Virus record (IMG/VR): IMGVR_UViG_3300047552_001072
Coordinates: 1 to 64,000 of that record
Length of the DNA: 64,000 bases
Reading direction: 5' to 3' (one strand)
DNA from: a virus
Part shown: positions 9,113 to 18,239 of the stretch, one piece after another
Layout of the letters: every line of letters begins with the position of its first letter
Numbering within the stretch: position 1 is the stretch's first letter
Made by a program: the position numbers and the translations under genes
The notes under the pieces: model-generated
The model's database searches: none
The model's input: the letters and a program-made list of their open reading frames with translations, nothing else
What the model was told of the DNA's origin: nothing

Positions 9113-9358
9113 ATGAATACTTTTAAAAAAATACAAGAAGGAGATAAATTATACCTATGTGTTCAAACACACGATAATGTAGGTAATATTAATATAACAT
9201 ATAGATTATGTAAAGATAATGAGGAGTTTCTAAAGTTACAAAATGACTTGGTAAGTTCTATTTCTAATAAAATAAAAGAAATAGAAAATAATCTTAATCA
9301 GTTACCTATAGTATTAGAGAATCTCAAATCTGAGCTAGAATCTATCAAAAGTATTTAA
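9113..9358 (+). CDS. Small coiled-coil protein, unknown
   Basis: This 81-residue protein has a short beta-type N-terminal half and a C-terminal heptad-like helix with repeated Ile, Leu and Glu (IKEIENNL, then LENLKSELESIK), consistent with a short coiled coil. It sits between the fibre gene and another small protein, with only 2 bases to the next start. It could be a fibre adaptor or chaperone, but this is guesswork from position. Confidence 0.5.
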   Translation: MNTFKKIQEGDKLYLCVQTHDNVGNINITYRLCKDNEEFLKLQNDLVSSISNKIKEIENNLNQLPIVLENLKSELESIKSI

Positions 9359-9360
9359 CT

Positions 9361-9861
9361 ATGACACAACCAAAGAGTGGGTTTAAATACTCTAGTGAAA
9401 AAGATAATTTAGAAATTATACGTAGATTAGTTAATGCTATTAAAGAAAGCATAACTTCTACACCTCCAGGTACTGGGGCAACATTGTCTGAACAACAAGC
9501 ACAAACAGCTTTATTACAACAAATAGAGAATAATACTGATGGATTAGAAGTTCAATTAGTATTATCTAAAGATTCTGGTGTAGTAGATGCAGATACATTA
9601 AGAGTTGTGTTAGAAGATCTTACAAGAGATAATATTTCTAATATACTAGCATATACACAGCAAATAGCTAGTCATGTTGAGTTTGGCAATTGGGAGTCTA
9701 TACCAGGAAATAGATTAGAGTATACATATATTAATGGTACTCTTAACCCTGCAGATTTACTTGTTGAAACTATATCTTATTATAAAGCAGCAAGTTTAAC
9801 TGCCATAAAAACATTTACATATAATCCAGACGATACACTTAGTAGTGTAGAAATGAACTAA
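9361..9861 (+). CDS. Small tail-associated protein, unknown
   Basis: This 166-residue protein has an N-terminal charged helix and a Gln-rich segment with SEQQAQTALLQQIENNTDG, a pattern common at the N-terminus of phage fibre and baseplate adaptor proteins. The C-terminal half is beta-rich (GNRLEYTYINGTLNPADLL, FTYNPDDTLSSVEM). It starts 2 bases after the coiled-coil gene and ends 13 bases before the 468-residue receptor-binding candidate, whose N-terminus has a related Gln/Thr-rich adaptor pattern. An adaptor role for the fibre complex is plausible but unproved. Confidence 0.5.
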   Translation: MTQPKSGFKYSSEKDNLEIIRRLVNAIKESITSTPPGTGATLSEQQAQTALLQQIENNTDGLEVQLVLSKDSGVVDADTLRVVLEDLTRDNISNILAYTQQIASHVEFGNWESIPGNRLEYTYINGTLNPADLLVETISYYKAASLTAIKTFTYNPDDTLSSVEMN

Positions 9862-9874
9862 AACTTAATCAAAA

Positions 9875-11281
9875 ATGATAGAACAAATACTAAACTCTAT
9901 TAAAGTAAGGGGGGTAGCTCAGGATTCTACATTGCAATCATTATTAACTGAACTTCAATTAAAAGCTAAATTAACAGATATTCAACCTGTAGATATTAAT
10001 TCTTTGCCTTTAGCAACTGATGCAGCTACAGAGACTAAACAAGATGATATATTAACTGCTTTAGGTCTTTTAGCAAAATTAACAGATACACAGCCAGTAA
10101 AATTTAAATCGGATATGTATGATGCTGGTGGTGGTTTTGTAGTTTCTAATAAAACTACATTAGGAGCATACTTAATGGATTCCAATAATATATCTACACA
10201 ATTATCAAGACAAGGTACAGGAACTCAAGTTTATTCAAATGGTGTTAGTACAATGTCTGTAACATCTGGTCAATATGCAGTATGTCAATCAAGACAAATA
10301 CATCCGTATCTAACTGGTAAAGCTCAAGAATGTGAGATTACTTGTGATAGATTTAATTTACAAACCAACGTAGTTAAAAAGATTGGTTTATTTACTTCGG
10401 CTAGAACAGCTCCATACAATACCTCATATGACGGTTTTTATTTTGAAGCTGATGGAATTAACGGAGTTTATAATTTAGTAATAGCTAATGGTAATACTGG
10501 ATTAGAAACTAAAATACCTTCCTCTTCTTGGGATAATCCTAATATAACTAACTTTGGAGCTAATTTTAATATATTAAAAATTGATTTTTTATACTTAGGA
10601 GGATCACAAGTTAGATTTTGGATATTTAATAATGGTACATTTGAATTGTTACATACATATAAACATGCTAATAACTTCAGTGGAACAATTTGTAAATCTC
10701 CTAATCTTCCAGTAAGATGGGAAATTAGAAGTACAACGGGTTCAGGAACATTTGGCCAAATATGCGCAACTGTAACAACAGGAGGTTCGTTAAATAAAGT
10801 AGGTAGACAAATAGCCGTACCTCCAACTATAACAACAACTACTGCTAATACTGCAGGCACATCTTATTTACTTAAAGCAATAAGACTTTCTAATACAACT
10901 GGTATTAATAAAACAATTTTAGATTTTATAATTTCAGCTGTTAGTTCTGCCGGGGATGATCTTTGGATTGAAGTTAGATTTAATCCTACAATAGCAGGTG
11001 GAGCACTTACTTGGAATGATATTAATGATGAAAATTCTGTAGCTACTGGAATACAATATGCTAATGGATCTGGCAATATTATAACAGGAGGAACAGTTAT
11101 TTATGGCGATTACATTGGAGCAGTTAATAGAACAGTTAGTACTATAAGTACATTAGATTTAATTAGAAAAGCGGGATTTGATTTGAATGGTGTAGCTGAT
11201 ATACTAACTCTATGTGTAATACCATTAAACACTGGTACAAATGCTAATGTTTATGGTAATTTTACAGTAACAATAAATTAA
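9875..11281 (+). CDS. Putative tail fibre or receptor-binding protein
   Basis: This 468-residue protein has two imperfect N-terminal repeats with the core AKLTDxQPV (residues about 31-40 and 70-80), separated by ATETKQDDI. Such repeats are common in the virion-anchoring part of phage fibres. Residues about 85-310 look like a beta jelly-roll of lectin or concanavalin type (many Gly, Asn, aromatic and Thr residues). The C-terminal 150 residues form another beta domain. No enzyme residues are evident. It is the largest candidate host-binding protein in the window. Receptor binding is inferred from architecture and neighbours. Confidence 0.6.
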   Translation: MIEQILNSIKVRGVAQDSTLQSLLTELQLKAKLTDIQPVDINSLPLATDAATETKQDDILTALGLLAKLTDTQPVKFKSDMYDAGGGFVVSNKTTLGAYLMDSNNISTQLSRQGTGTQVYSNGVSTMSVTSGQYAVCQSRQIHPYLTGKAQECEITCDRFNLQTNVVKKIGLFTSARTAPYNTSYDGFYFEADGINGVYNLVIANGNTGLETKIPSSSWDNPNITNFGANFNILKIDFLYLGGSQVRFWIFNNGTFELLHTYKHANNFSGTICKSPNLPVRWEIRSTTGSGTFGQICATVTTGGSLNKVGRQIAVPPTITTTTANTAGTSYLLKAIRLSNTTGINKTILDFIISAVSSAGDDLWIEVRFNPTIAGGALTWNDINDENSVATGIQYANGSGNIITGGTVIYGDYIGAVNRTVSTISTLDLIRKAGFDLNGVADILTLCVIPLNTGTNANVYGNFTVTIN

Positions 11282-11286
11282 TAATT

Positions 11287-11586
11287 ATGTTAGGAACATT
11301 AGAATTAACCGCAAATGGTAAAGCCATTCATTTAAAGAGTAATGCTTTACCTATTAATACACATGACTTTATAGTTGCAATAGATGCTATTTCACATATT
11401 ATAGTAGATAAAGATATTGTTTCTGGAACAGTATCTCCATATGTTATAATAAGCTTAAGAAATGGATTAAAAAGAAGTTTCACACCTAGCAATATATCAA
11501 AGATAGGTACTACAGATTATTCTCCTGGAGTATGTCCAGATGCAGAAACTCTTAGAGATGAATTATTATTACTACTAGGATGGTAG
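11287..11586 (+). CDS. Small beta-rich protein, unknown
   Basis: This 99-residue protein begins 5 bases after the receptor-binding candidate and ends with a TAG stop at 11584-11586, one of the few non-TAA stops here. The sequence suggests a small beta-barrel with alternating hydrophobics (FIVAIDAISHIIV, VIISLRNGL) and a short C-terminal helix with Leu-rich end (ELLLLLGW). No membrane segment or motif is recognised. Position between fibre and holin-like genes gives no clear role. Confidence 0.5.
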   Translation: MLGTLELTANGKAIHLKSNALPINTHDFIVAIDAISHIIVDKDIVSGTVSPYVIISLRNGLKRSFTPSNISKIGTTDYSPGVCPDAETLRDELLLLLGW

Positions 11587-11611
11587 ATAAACCAATAAAC
11601 ATTATAAATAG

Positions 11612-11959
11612 ATGGATACAGGCTACGTAGATGCAATAGCTGGGGGATCTTTTCTTTTATTAACAGGAACAGAAGTAATGGCATCAGATACAATAATTGA
11701 ACTTATAAGTAAGTTTGGTGTTATAGCTGTACTATGGTTTTGGTTAAAAGATATGAAAGATCAAGTAAAAGCATTAACAAAGATATACGAGAAAGAAAAT
11801 AATGAGGCTAGGGAACATTCTGAAAAAATGCTTACTAGTATTAAAGAAGAGTATAAAGACTATAAAGATAGGTCTGATAAACAATTAGAACAAGCATCTC
11901 GAGAAAGAGATGAGTTACATAAACGAATACAAGAATTAACAGTTAATAAAAAGAGTTAA
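11612..11959 (+). CDS. Holin-like membrane protein (BhlA/UviB type)
   Basis: This 115-residue protein has one strong membrane segment at about residues 28-45 (ELISKFGVIAVLWFWL), followed by a long charged coiled coil rich in Lys, Glu and Gln. This layout matches the BhlA/UviB family of small phage holin-like proteins, which permeabilise the inner membrane at lysis. An internal ATG at 11678 (Met23) is preceded by a purine-rich sequence and would give a 93-residue form beginning just before the membrane helix, closer to the usual family architecture. Two start sites could produce holin and antiholin-like forms. A strong terminator follows at 11967-11995. No endolysin gene is adjacent. Confidence 0.6.
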   Translation: MDTGYVDAIAGGSFLLLTGTEVMASDTIIELISKFGVIAVLWFWLKDMKDQVKALTKIYEKENNEAREHSEKMLTSIKEEYKDYKDRSDKQLEQASRERDELHKRIQELTVNKKS

Positions 11960-11966
11960 TTTACCT

Positions 11967-11995
11967 AAAGGCGGAGATACACTCTGCCTTTTTTT
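11967..11995 (+). terminator. Intrinsic terminator after holin-like gene
   Basis: A 10-bp stem, AAAGGCGGAG (11967-11976) with CTCTGCCTTT (11982-11991, one G-U pair), has a 5-base loop and is followed by a T-run to 11995. It is the strongest rightward terminator in the window and divides the fibre and holin genes from the tail-connector and cargo genes, implying a new promoter or read-through for the genes from 12013. Confidence 0.8.
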
Positions 11996-12012
11996 ATATC
12001 TAAAATTAAGCT

Positions 12013-12696
12013 ATGGCAACAGTAAATGAACATATCTATGCAATACAAAATCTTTCTAATAAAGGAATGAAGTCTGATGATGCTCCTTTTAGTAATAGAT
12101 TTATTTTGCATTTAATGAATACTACAAGAATACTGCTTCTTAAAAGAAAAGCAGATAAAAAACAAACATTTGATCCATCTGACTTTCAATCATTCTGTAT
12201 GTCTTTATGTGAGTCGAGCTGGATTGATTGTCCATGTTTACCTAATGTTGATTGTCCAATATTAAAAAGTAAATTTAAAATTCCTAAAGCCCTTACATCA
12301 CGTTCAGGACTATATATAACAGTAAGATTTTTCTCAGGACGAGAGATAGGTATGACTACTCCATCTGCTGTAAGATATCGACAATTATCAATAACTAAAG
12401 CTAAAAAACCAGCTTGGTTTATTGATAATAACTATTTATACATTACAGGAGTACCAAACAATTTACTTAAGGCGGTGTATATAACAGGTATTTTTATAGA
12501 TCCTACTGATCTAGTTGAGATTACATCTTGTAATGATGAAGTTCCATGTTATGATATAATGGAAGACGAGTATCCAATATCAGGAGAATTAGTAGATCCT
12601 ATGTACAAAATGGTTATGGAGTATATAGGTATGGGATATAAGTTTCCTGATGATTTAGTTAATGACGCTAAAGACACAGGAAGAGCAGATGAGTAA
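12013..12696 (+). CDS. Tail-connector or ring protein (crAss-like)
   Basis: This 227-residue protein has an N-terminal helical segment with the pattern SDDAPFSNRFI followed by LMNTTRILLLKRKADK (residues about 20-50), a feature I associate with the ring or connector proteins of crAss-like phages. Several cysteines are present (SWIDCPCLPNVDCP), and the rest is beta-rich. It is followed by a small gene, a P22 gp4-like tail gene and the muzzle-like gene, which together form the short-tail assembly set. It overlaps the next gene by 8 bases (ATGAGTAA). The ring assignment is a family-level inference. Confidence 0.6.
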   Translation: MATVNEHIYAIQNLSNKGMKSDDAPFSNRFILHLMNTTRILLLKRKADKKQTFDPSDFQSFCMSLCESSWIDCPCLPNVDCPILKSKFKIPKALTSRSGLYITVRFFSGREIGMTTPSAVRYRQLSITKAKKPAWFIDNNYLYITGVPNNLLKAVYITGIFIDPTDLVEITSCNDEVPCYDIMEDEYPISGELVDPMYKMVMEYIGMGYKFPDDLVNDAKDTGRADE

Positions 12697-13126
12697 AGAA
12701 GAAATTAAGACACAAAGTTTAACTATTGGTGGAATACATTCTATGAGTAATAATCCACCCTGTACCTATAAGGAATACAAATTAATACTAGATACATTTC
12801 ATAAACTTGTATCTAAAAATATTATCGAATTAGGTACTCGGTATACACTGCCGCACAAATTAGGAGTATTATCTATTCGTAGAAAGAAAAATAAACCTAA
12901 GAAAGTAATTGACTTTCATAAAACTAAATTATATGGAGAGACTATCTACCATAATAATTATCATTCAGAAGGTCAATATTGTTTTTATCACTGGGAAAAA
13001 GAATTTCCTTACGCGATATTTACTTATAAACAACTCTATGAGTTTGAACCCACAAGATTTAATAAAAGAACATTGGCAAAAGGTATTAAAGAAAAAAATA
13101 CTTTAAATAAATACGTAGAAATATGA
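12689..13126 (+). CDS. Small basic conserved protein, unknown
   Basis: I chose the ATG at 12689, which overlaps the previous stop by 8 bases (ATGAGTAA), rather than an in-frame ATG at 12662 that overlaps it by 35. This gives a 145-residue basic protein. The central part has GTRYTLPHKLGVLSI followed by a Lys/Arg-rich stretch (RRKKNKPKK). A compact fold with a basic arm could bind nucleic acid, and it loosely recalls HU-like proteins, but I cannot confirm this. It ends with TGA at 13124-13126, overlapping the next start as ATGA. It belongs to the tail-connector transcription unit. Confidence 0.6.
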   Translation: MSKEEIKTQSLTIGGIHSMSNNPPCTYKEYKLILDTFHKLVSKNIIELGTRYTLPHKLGVLSIRRKKNKPKKVIDFHKTKLYGETIYHNNYHSEGQYCFYHWEKEFPYAIFTYKQLYEFEPTRFNKRTLAKGIKEKNTLNKYVEI

Positions 13127-13974
13127 TAACAGAAAAACCACTAAAATATATCTCAATAGAAGCCGTATTAGACGACATTCATTCTATGGTTGATGATATA
13201 GATTGGGATGAAGATAGAATGCTAGAATGGGCCGTTAAAGGTTTTAGAAAGCTTAATTTACCTGCCAAGTATGAAGAACAAGTTGTCTTCTTAAATGTAG
13301 TAGATCATACCGCAGAGTTACCCTATGATTTAATCAATATCAATCAAATATTCTTTAGAGAAACATCTGAAGATTTAACAACTGAAGAAGATGGAGTTAT
13401 TGCTCAAGTAACAGGTATTACTACAGATAAACCTTTCTATAGATTAATAAATAATAGAGAAGATTTCTTTCAAAGAATACTAGATACTAATAGTAACTTC
13501 TACAATTACTTTAAACCATTAAGAAGATACTCAGGACATTTTGGGTTTGTACCTTGTACTCAAGATATTAATCGTGTTAATTGTGAACATCAATATACAA
13601 TAGAATCTAATAACTTTATTAGAACTTCTTTTAGACAAGGTTGTGTAATATTATCATATGATGCTAGAATACAGGAAAATTGTTTAGACATGATTCCAGA
13701 TAATGAGAATCTTAAAGATGCTTTGTTTCACTTCTGTATGTACAGATTTTGGATGTCAAGATTACATATGAAAGAAGAAGGAACTCAGAATTTAATGCAA
13801 TTTCATTTAAGACAGTATTCGGCAATAGGCAAGAAAGCTGTTGGTGAAATTAATAAACCAGATGTTGATCAAATGGAAAACATCAAGAACTTTACTCAAA
13901 GACTTGTTCCTAGAGCTAACTTCTATGATAAAGCATTTTCACAATTAAATAATAGAGAAAATTTAACTTACTAA
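13123..13974 (+). CDS. Tail tubular or connector protein (P22 gp4-like)
   Basis: This 283-residue protein starts within the previous stop (ATGA). Its N-terminus has helices with acidic residues (DDIHSMVDDIDWDEDRMLEW), then the pattern VVDHTAELPYDLININ, which is characteristic of the crAss-like tail protein related to P22 gp4 and T7 tail tubular protein A. Such proteins form the ring linking the portal to the rest of the short tail. The C-terminal half is helical and ends near QLNNREN. It precedes the muzzle-like gene by 1 base, and these two components would assemble together. Confidence 0.65.
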   Translation: MITEKPLKYISIEAVLDDIHSMVDDIDWDEDRMLEWAVKGFRKLNLPAKYEEQVVFLNVVDHTAELPYDLININQIFFRETSEDLTTEEDGVIAQVTGITTDKPFYRLINNREDFFQRILDTNSNFYNYFKPLRRYSGHFGFVPCTQDINRVNCEHQYTIESNNFIRTSFRQGCVILSYDARIQENCLDMIPDNENLKDALFHFCMYRFWMSRLHMKEEGTQNLMQFHLRQYSAIGKKAVGEINKPDVDQMENIKNFTQRLVPRANFYDKAFSQLNNRENLTY

Positions 13975-13975
13975 T

Positions 13976-16900
13976 ATGGGACAAATAAGAGAAATAGATG
14001 ATATTAAGAAGCCATTAAAAGGTATGGTTACTGATGTTGCACCTATTAACCAAGTACCTAATTCGTATAGGTTTGCTCTTAATATGTGTGCAGAATCAAG
14101 AGAAGGAGATTACTCAGCATTAGTAAATGAAGAAGGTAACACTGAATGTTTTCAAATAGAAGATAATGAAAAGATTATTGGTACTATATTAATAAGTAAT
14201 GGTGATACGGTTATATTTATAGCTGATGAGGATCAAACTTATTCAAAGATATCTATAGTAGATAAGAATTGTAATCTAACTAATAGAATAACATCCTCAT
14301 GTTTAAATTTTAATAAAGCTTATCCTATACATGGTACTTTCAAAATACATAATGGATGTAATAGAATTATATATTTTACAGATAATTATAACCCTATTAG
14401 ATCAATTAATTTAGATGGGTTAGGCCAATATACACCACAAATAGGAACTAGTGAAGAGGACTGGATAAATGATGCAAACTTAAATGATTCTTGGTTATGT
14501 GAATTATTTAAACTAAATGGAGATTCTATAGTACCTAATATTAATTTTTTAAGTATAGATGATTATGGTGGAGTATTACCAGTAGGAAGTTATCAATTTG
14601 CTATAAGATATGTAACAGAAGATTTAAATCCTACAAATTGGTTTTATATAACTAATCCAGTAAATTTAGGAGAAACTCCTAAAGGTGACTCAGGATTTCA
14701 CTTATTAAATAGTAATGGTGGTGTAGTGGGAACAGATCCTGATGCACCTTCAGGAAGAACTATAAATTTAGAAATTACTAATCTAGACACAAGATATAAA
14801 TATTACCAATTAGCTTCAATAGAACATAGAGAAGGTACTGGGCAAGTAACAGATGTTTTTGAATTACCTAGACAATTAATAGAGAGTACCTCAGATATTT
14901 TTGTATTTAAAGGCACAGAAGAAACAATAGAAGTTACTTTAGAGAGTGTTTCTGTTCCTTCTTTAACTTTTAATAAAGTAGGATCAATAGCTCAAACAGA
15001 TAATAGATTAATCTTAGCTAATACAGAAGATGTACTTAAAGATTATACTGAGTTACAAAAAATAGCAAGTAAGATAAAAACTTCTTGGGGAGTTAACTAT
15101 ATGAAAAAAATGCATATAGGAAATTATGATCTAGATTCTTTTCAAACAGATTCTTCTACAGGTAAATTTTCTTTTGATTATTTAACATATGCACGAGATG
15201 AAGTTTATGCTTTAGGTATAGTTTTTGTATTTAATGATGGATCAGAATCACCTGTATTTCATATTCCAGGGAGACCTGCAAATACAGGAGTTATTAATAA
15301 TAATGTGTATAGTAATGCAGCAATATCTATAATAGGAAATGCAAATACTCATACTAGAAACCAAGTACCATTTGGGGAGCCTTGGGATAGACAATTATTA
15401 ACAGTTATTGATTCTTCTCTTGTACCTAATGGAACTACAGAAGTAAGAGAAAGTAATGTTAAGCATATTCCTTTAGTAGAATTTACTAATCCAAGTGATC
15501 CTAGAATTGGTAATACAATTGAGAGATGGAAAGTATTTAATACAGCTACACATGGACCTGCAGGAACTATTAATAGGTATAGTGGTGCTTCAAGTGGGTG
15601 TTTAGGTTTTTATGAGGCAGATGAAATATATAAAGATATATTAGATTGTAATGGAGATTCTATATGGGGGGTTGATTTTAATGGAGACTCTTTAGTTGGA
15701 GAAAAAATTAGACACCATAGAATGCCTGATTCAATATTATACCCAATAGACGATGACTTAGAAATAGATAATTATGTTGCTTTAGCAGAAATGTTTCCTA
15801 TAAAGTTAAATATTTCTAATGTTGATATTCCTGTAAATTTATTAAATGATATACAAGGATTTTATATAGTAAAAGGAGTAAGATCAGATAGTAATGCTAC
15901 AGTTTTAGACGCAGGATTATTTGTGGGTACTCAATATTTACCTGCGTATACTAATACTGAAACGGGAGAATCTTTTCCAGCTACAAGTCAAGTATATTCT
16001 TATATAACTAATATTGCTGGACCCTATTTAAATAGTGAATTAAATATAGGTGTATTTATATCTCCAAGAGCTCAATTTAGAAAAGATATAAAACCTAGTA
16101 CTTATTTTAAGTTTGATGAAAGATTAACTGCTAATTTAATTACAGATTTATCACAAAAAGAAATAAGAGATGTAACAGAAGAAGATTGTCAATTTAGAAT
16201 AATCACTGATTATGCTTATGTTAATCATGATTCAATTCAAGGAGCTTTAGGTACATTTCCTTATGCTTTACAAAATCTTAATAGTAATATAGATACATTA
16301 TTTATTAGAATAGAAGATCCATATAATACTTTATACATAACTCCTGCAGATGAATTTGTTCAACACTATTATGTGACTTTGAAACAGTGGATAAAACCAT
16401 ATGGAGAATTGGGAGATATTGAATATGAAAGAACTAATAATATCAAAATAGAACCTGTTAATTCTTCCACAATATTTAGAATAGGAGGTGGAGATACTTA
16501 TCTAGGTGAGATGAGTTTTAGAACAATAGGTACTGGAGGAGAACGTGTAAATAGTAATTTTTATTTTGAAAGTATAGTAAATCCTGAATTAAGAAAATCT
16601 GGTGAAGAAGACTCAGAAAATCATTGGAGAAATTATGGGGGAACTGCAACAGACTTTGTAAATACTGGTGGATTAGAATTCTTTGTAGAAAATAGAGACA
16701 TGTCATTAAGAAATGATGTTAGATTATATTTTCCTTTACCCATTGATTACGATTTCTGTTCTGAGTGTCAGAATAGATTTCCTACACGTATTTGGTATTC
16801 AAAAAGATCCTATCAAGAATCTATATATGATAATTATAGAGTATTCTTAGCTAATGATTACAGGGACTTACTTTCTAATGGCGGTGAAATAACTAATTTA

Positions 16901-18238
16901 TTTGTTTATAAAGATCAATTATATGCACAGACTCCAGAGACTTCTTGGTTCGTAGCAACTAGACCACAAGAACTTCAAACAAATGAAGGAACAATCTCTG
17001 TAGGTACTGGGGATTTGTTATCAATACCACCAAGAAAACTTGAAACAGTTGATAGAGGTTATGCAGGTAATCAACATAAATTTTCTGCAGTAATATCAGA
17101 ATTTGGTACAACTTGGGTAGATGCAGATGCTGGTAAAGTATTTAATTTTAATGGACAGTTAAATGAACTCTCTGCTTTAGGAATGCGTAATTGGTTTGCT
17201 GAAAACCTTAAATTCTCAGGTGGAGTAAATGATCAAATATCAGGATTCAACATAGAATCAACAGTACATAAAAATGGTATTGGATTTATTTCTACATTTG
17301 ATCCTAGACATAATAGATATATACTCAGAAAGAAGTATTATAAAATTATAGACCTTGAATGGTTAGGTAGTTTAATTATCACAGATGAATATGAGGCTGA
17401 TATTGAGAATGGTTATAATTCAACCACAGGAGAATTTTATACATGGCCTATAGGATTTTCTTTAACTATAGTTAACATACATGAAGATCCAACTTTAGTA
17501 GAAGATCTATCTTGGACTATATCATTTTCATATCCACATAATGCATGGATGTCTTATCATTCATATAGACCTAATTGGATGTGGCATGATAGAAATAATT
17601 ATTATACATATAATAATGTAACAGAAGGAAGTAACAATAGATATGCTTGGTTGCATAATCAAAGAAACTATGGTGAATACTATAACTTAGTTCACCCTAG
17701 TACCATTTACGGAATATTTAATGTTAATGGTTATTTAACAAAAGTATTTAATCATCTTGAGTTAGTTACTTCATCTTACTCTTGGTTGGGAGATCAATTA
17801 GTTAAGAACGAAGATGATTCTATTTATGAGGCATTCTTTCATACAGATAGACAAAGTTCTTCATTACTTAGTGTACAAGTAAAAAATAGTTTAGACACTA
17901 CAGATCCATTTGTATCAATAGAATATGATTTATCTAAAGCAGAAATTCAAAATAATGAAGATACTTGGAATCTTAGTAAGTTTTATGATTTAACTTTTGA
18001 CTATACTTTACCTATCTTTACAAATGATTGGAGCAATTCAACTTATCAAAATAAGAGAATTACAGATGGTTATATTTATTATCCCAATGATCTAAGAGAT
18101 GATGCAACTAAATTTCAATTTGATCTTAATCCATTAAGAGGAAAATATTTAGGTGTATTCTTAAACTATGATAATACATTAGCAAATAAATTTGTAATAG
18201 ACTTCTTAAATACGTCACAAAATATATCATTTAAATAA
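13976..18238 (+). CDS. Large tail muzzle/stabilisation-like protein
   Basis: This 1,420-residue protein has the N-terminal signature KGMVTDVAPINQVPNSYRFALN with SREGDYSALVNEEGN, typical of the large crAss-like tail protein annotated as stabilisation protein or muzzle and related to P22 gp10 and T7 gp12. (The first motif spans residues about 15-36.) The body is a long series of beta strands rich in Asn, Tyr, Asp and Gly, consistent with beta-propeller and beta-sandwich domains. The C-terminus has RGKYLGVFLNYDN, another recurrent feature of the family. It forms the distal barrel of the tail in the known crAss-like virion. No enzyme motif is seen. The next gene starts 1 base after its stop. Confidence 0.75.
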   Translation: MGQIREIDDIKKPLKGMVTDVAPINQVPNSYRFALNMCAESREGDYSALVNEEGNTECFQIEDNEKIIGTILISNGDTVIFIADEDQTYSKISIVDKNCNLTNRITSSCLNFNKAYPIHGTFKIHNGCNRIIYFTDNYNPIRSINLDGLGQYTPQIGTSEEDWINDANLNDSWLCELFKLNGDSIVPNINFLSIDDYGGVLPVGSYQFAIRYVTEDLNPTNWFYITNPVNLGETPKGDSGFHLLNSNGGVVGTDPDAPSGRTINLEITNLDTRYKYYQLASIEHREGTGQVTDVFELPRQLIESTSDIFVFKGTEETIEVTLESVSVPSLTFNKVGSIAQTDNRLILANTEDVLKDYTELQKIASKIKTSWGVNYMKKMHIGNYDLDSFQTDSSTGKFSFDYLTYARDEVYALGIVFVFNDGSESPVFHIPGRPANTGVINNNVYSNAAISIIGNANTHTRNQVPFGEPWDRQLLTVIDSSLVPNGTTEVRESNVKHIPLVEFTNPSDPRIGNTIERWKVFNTATHGPAGTINRYSGASSGCLGFYEADEIYKDILDCNGDSIWGVDFNGDSLVGEKIRHHRMPDSILYPIDDDLEIDNYVALAEMFPIKLNISNVDIPVNLLNDIQGFYIVKGVRSDSNATVLDAGLFVGTQYLPAYTNTETGESFPATSQVYSYITNIAGPYLNSELNIGVFISPRAQFRKDIKPSTYFKFDERLTANLITDLSQKEIRDVTEEDCQFRIITDYAYVNHDSIQGALGTFPYALQNLNSNIDTLFIRIEDPYNTLYITPADEFVQHYYVTLKQWIKPYGELGDIEYERTNNIKIEPVNSSTIFRIGGGDTYLGEMSFRTIGTGGERVNSNFYFESIVNPELRKSGEEDSENHWRNYGGTATDFVNTGGLEFFVENRDMSLRNDVRLYFPLPIDYDFCSECQNRFPTRIWYSKRSYQESIYDNYRVFLANDYRDLLSNGGEITNLFVYKDQLYAQTPETSWFVATRPQELQTNEGTISVGTGDLLSIPPRKLETVDRGYAGNQHKFSAVISEFGTTWVDADAGKVFNFNGQLNELSALGMRNWFAENLKFSGGVNDQISGFNIESTVHKNGIGFISTFDPRHNRYILRKKYYKIIDLEWLGSLIITDEYEADIENGYNSTTGEFYTWPIGFSLTIVNIHEDPTLVEDLSWTISFSYPHNAWMSYHSYRPNWMWHDRNNYYTYNNVTEGSNNRYAWLHNQRNYGEYYNLVHPSTIYGIFNVNGYLTKVFNHLELVTSSYSWLGDQLVKNEDDSIYEAFFHTDRQSSSLLSVQVKNSLDTTDPFVSIEYDLSKAEIQNNEDTWNLSKFYDLTFDYTLPIFTNDWSNSTYQNKRITDGYIYYPNDLRDDATKFQFDLNPLRGKYLGVFLNYDNTLANKFVIDFLNTSQNISFK

Positions 18239-18239
18239 C

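Noticed and set aside
12662-12688. Earlier start of the small basic gene at 12662
   Set aside because: It would overlap the previous gene by 35 bases. The ATG at 12689 has the tight ATGAGTAA overlap typical of coupled genes here.
11287-13126. Possible stop-codon reassignment, as found in some crAss-like phages
   Set aside because: TAG (11584-11586) and TGA (13124-13126) end ordinary genes and are closely followed by TAA, so they do not discriminate by themselves. However, long frames such as the 20-kb gene contain no in-frame TAG or TGA, and almost all stops are TAA, so the standard code suffices.
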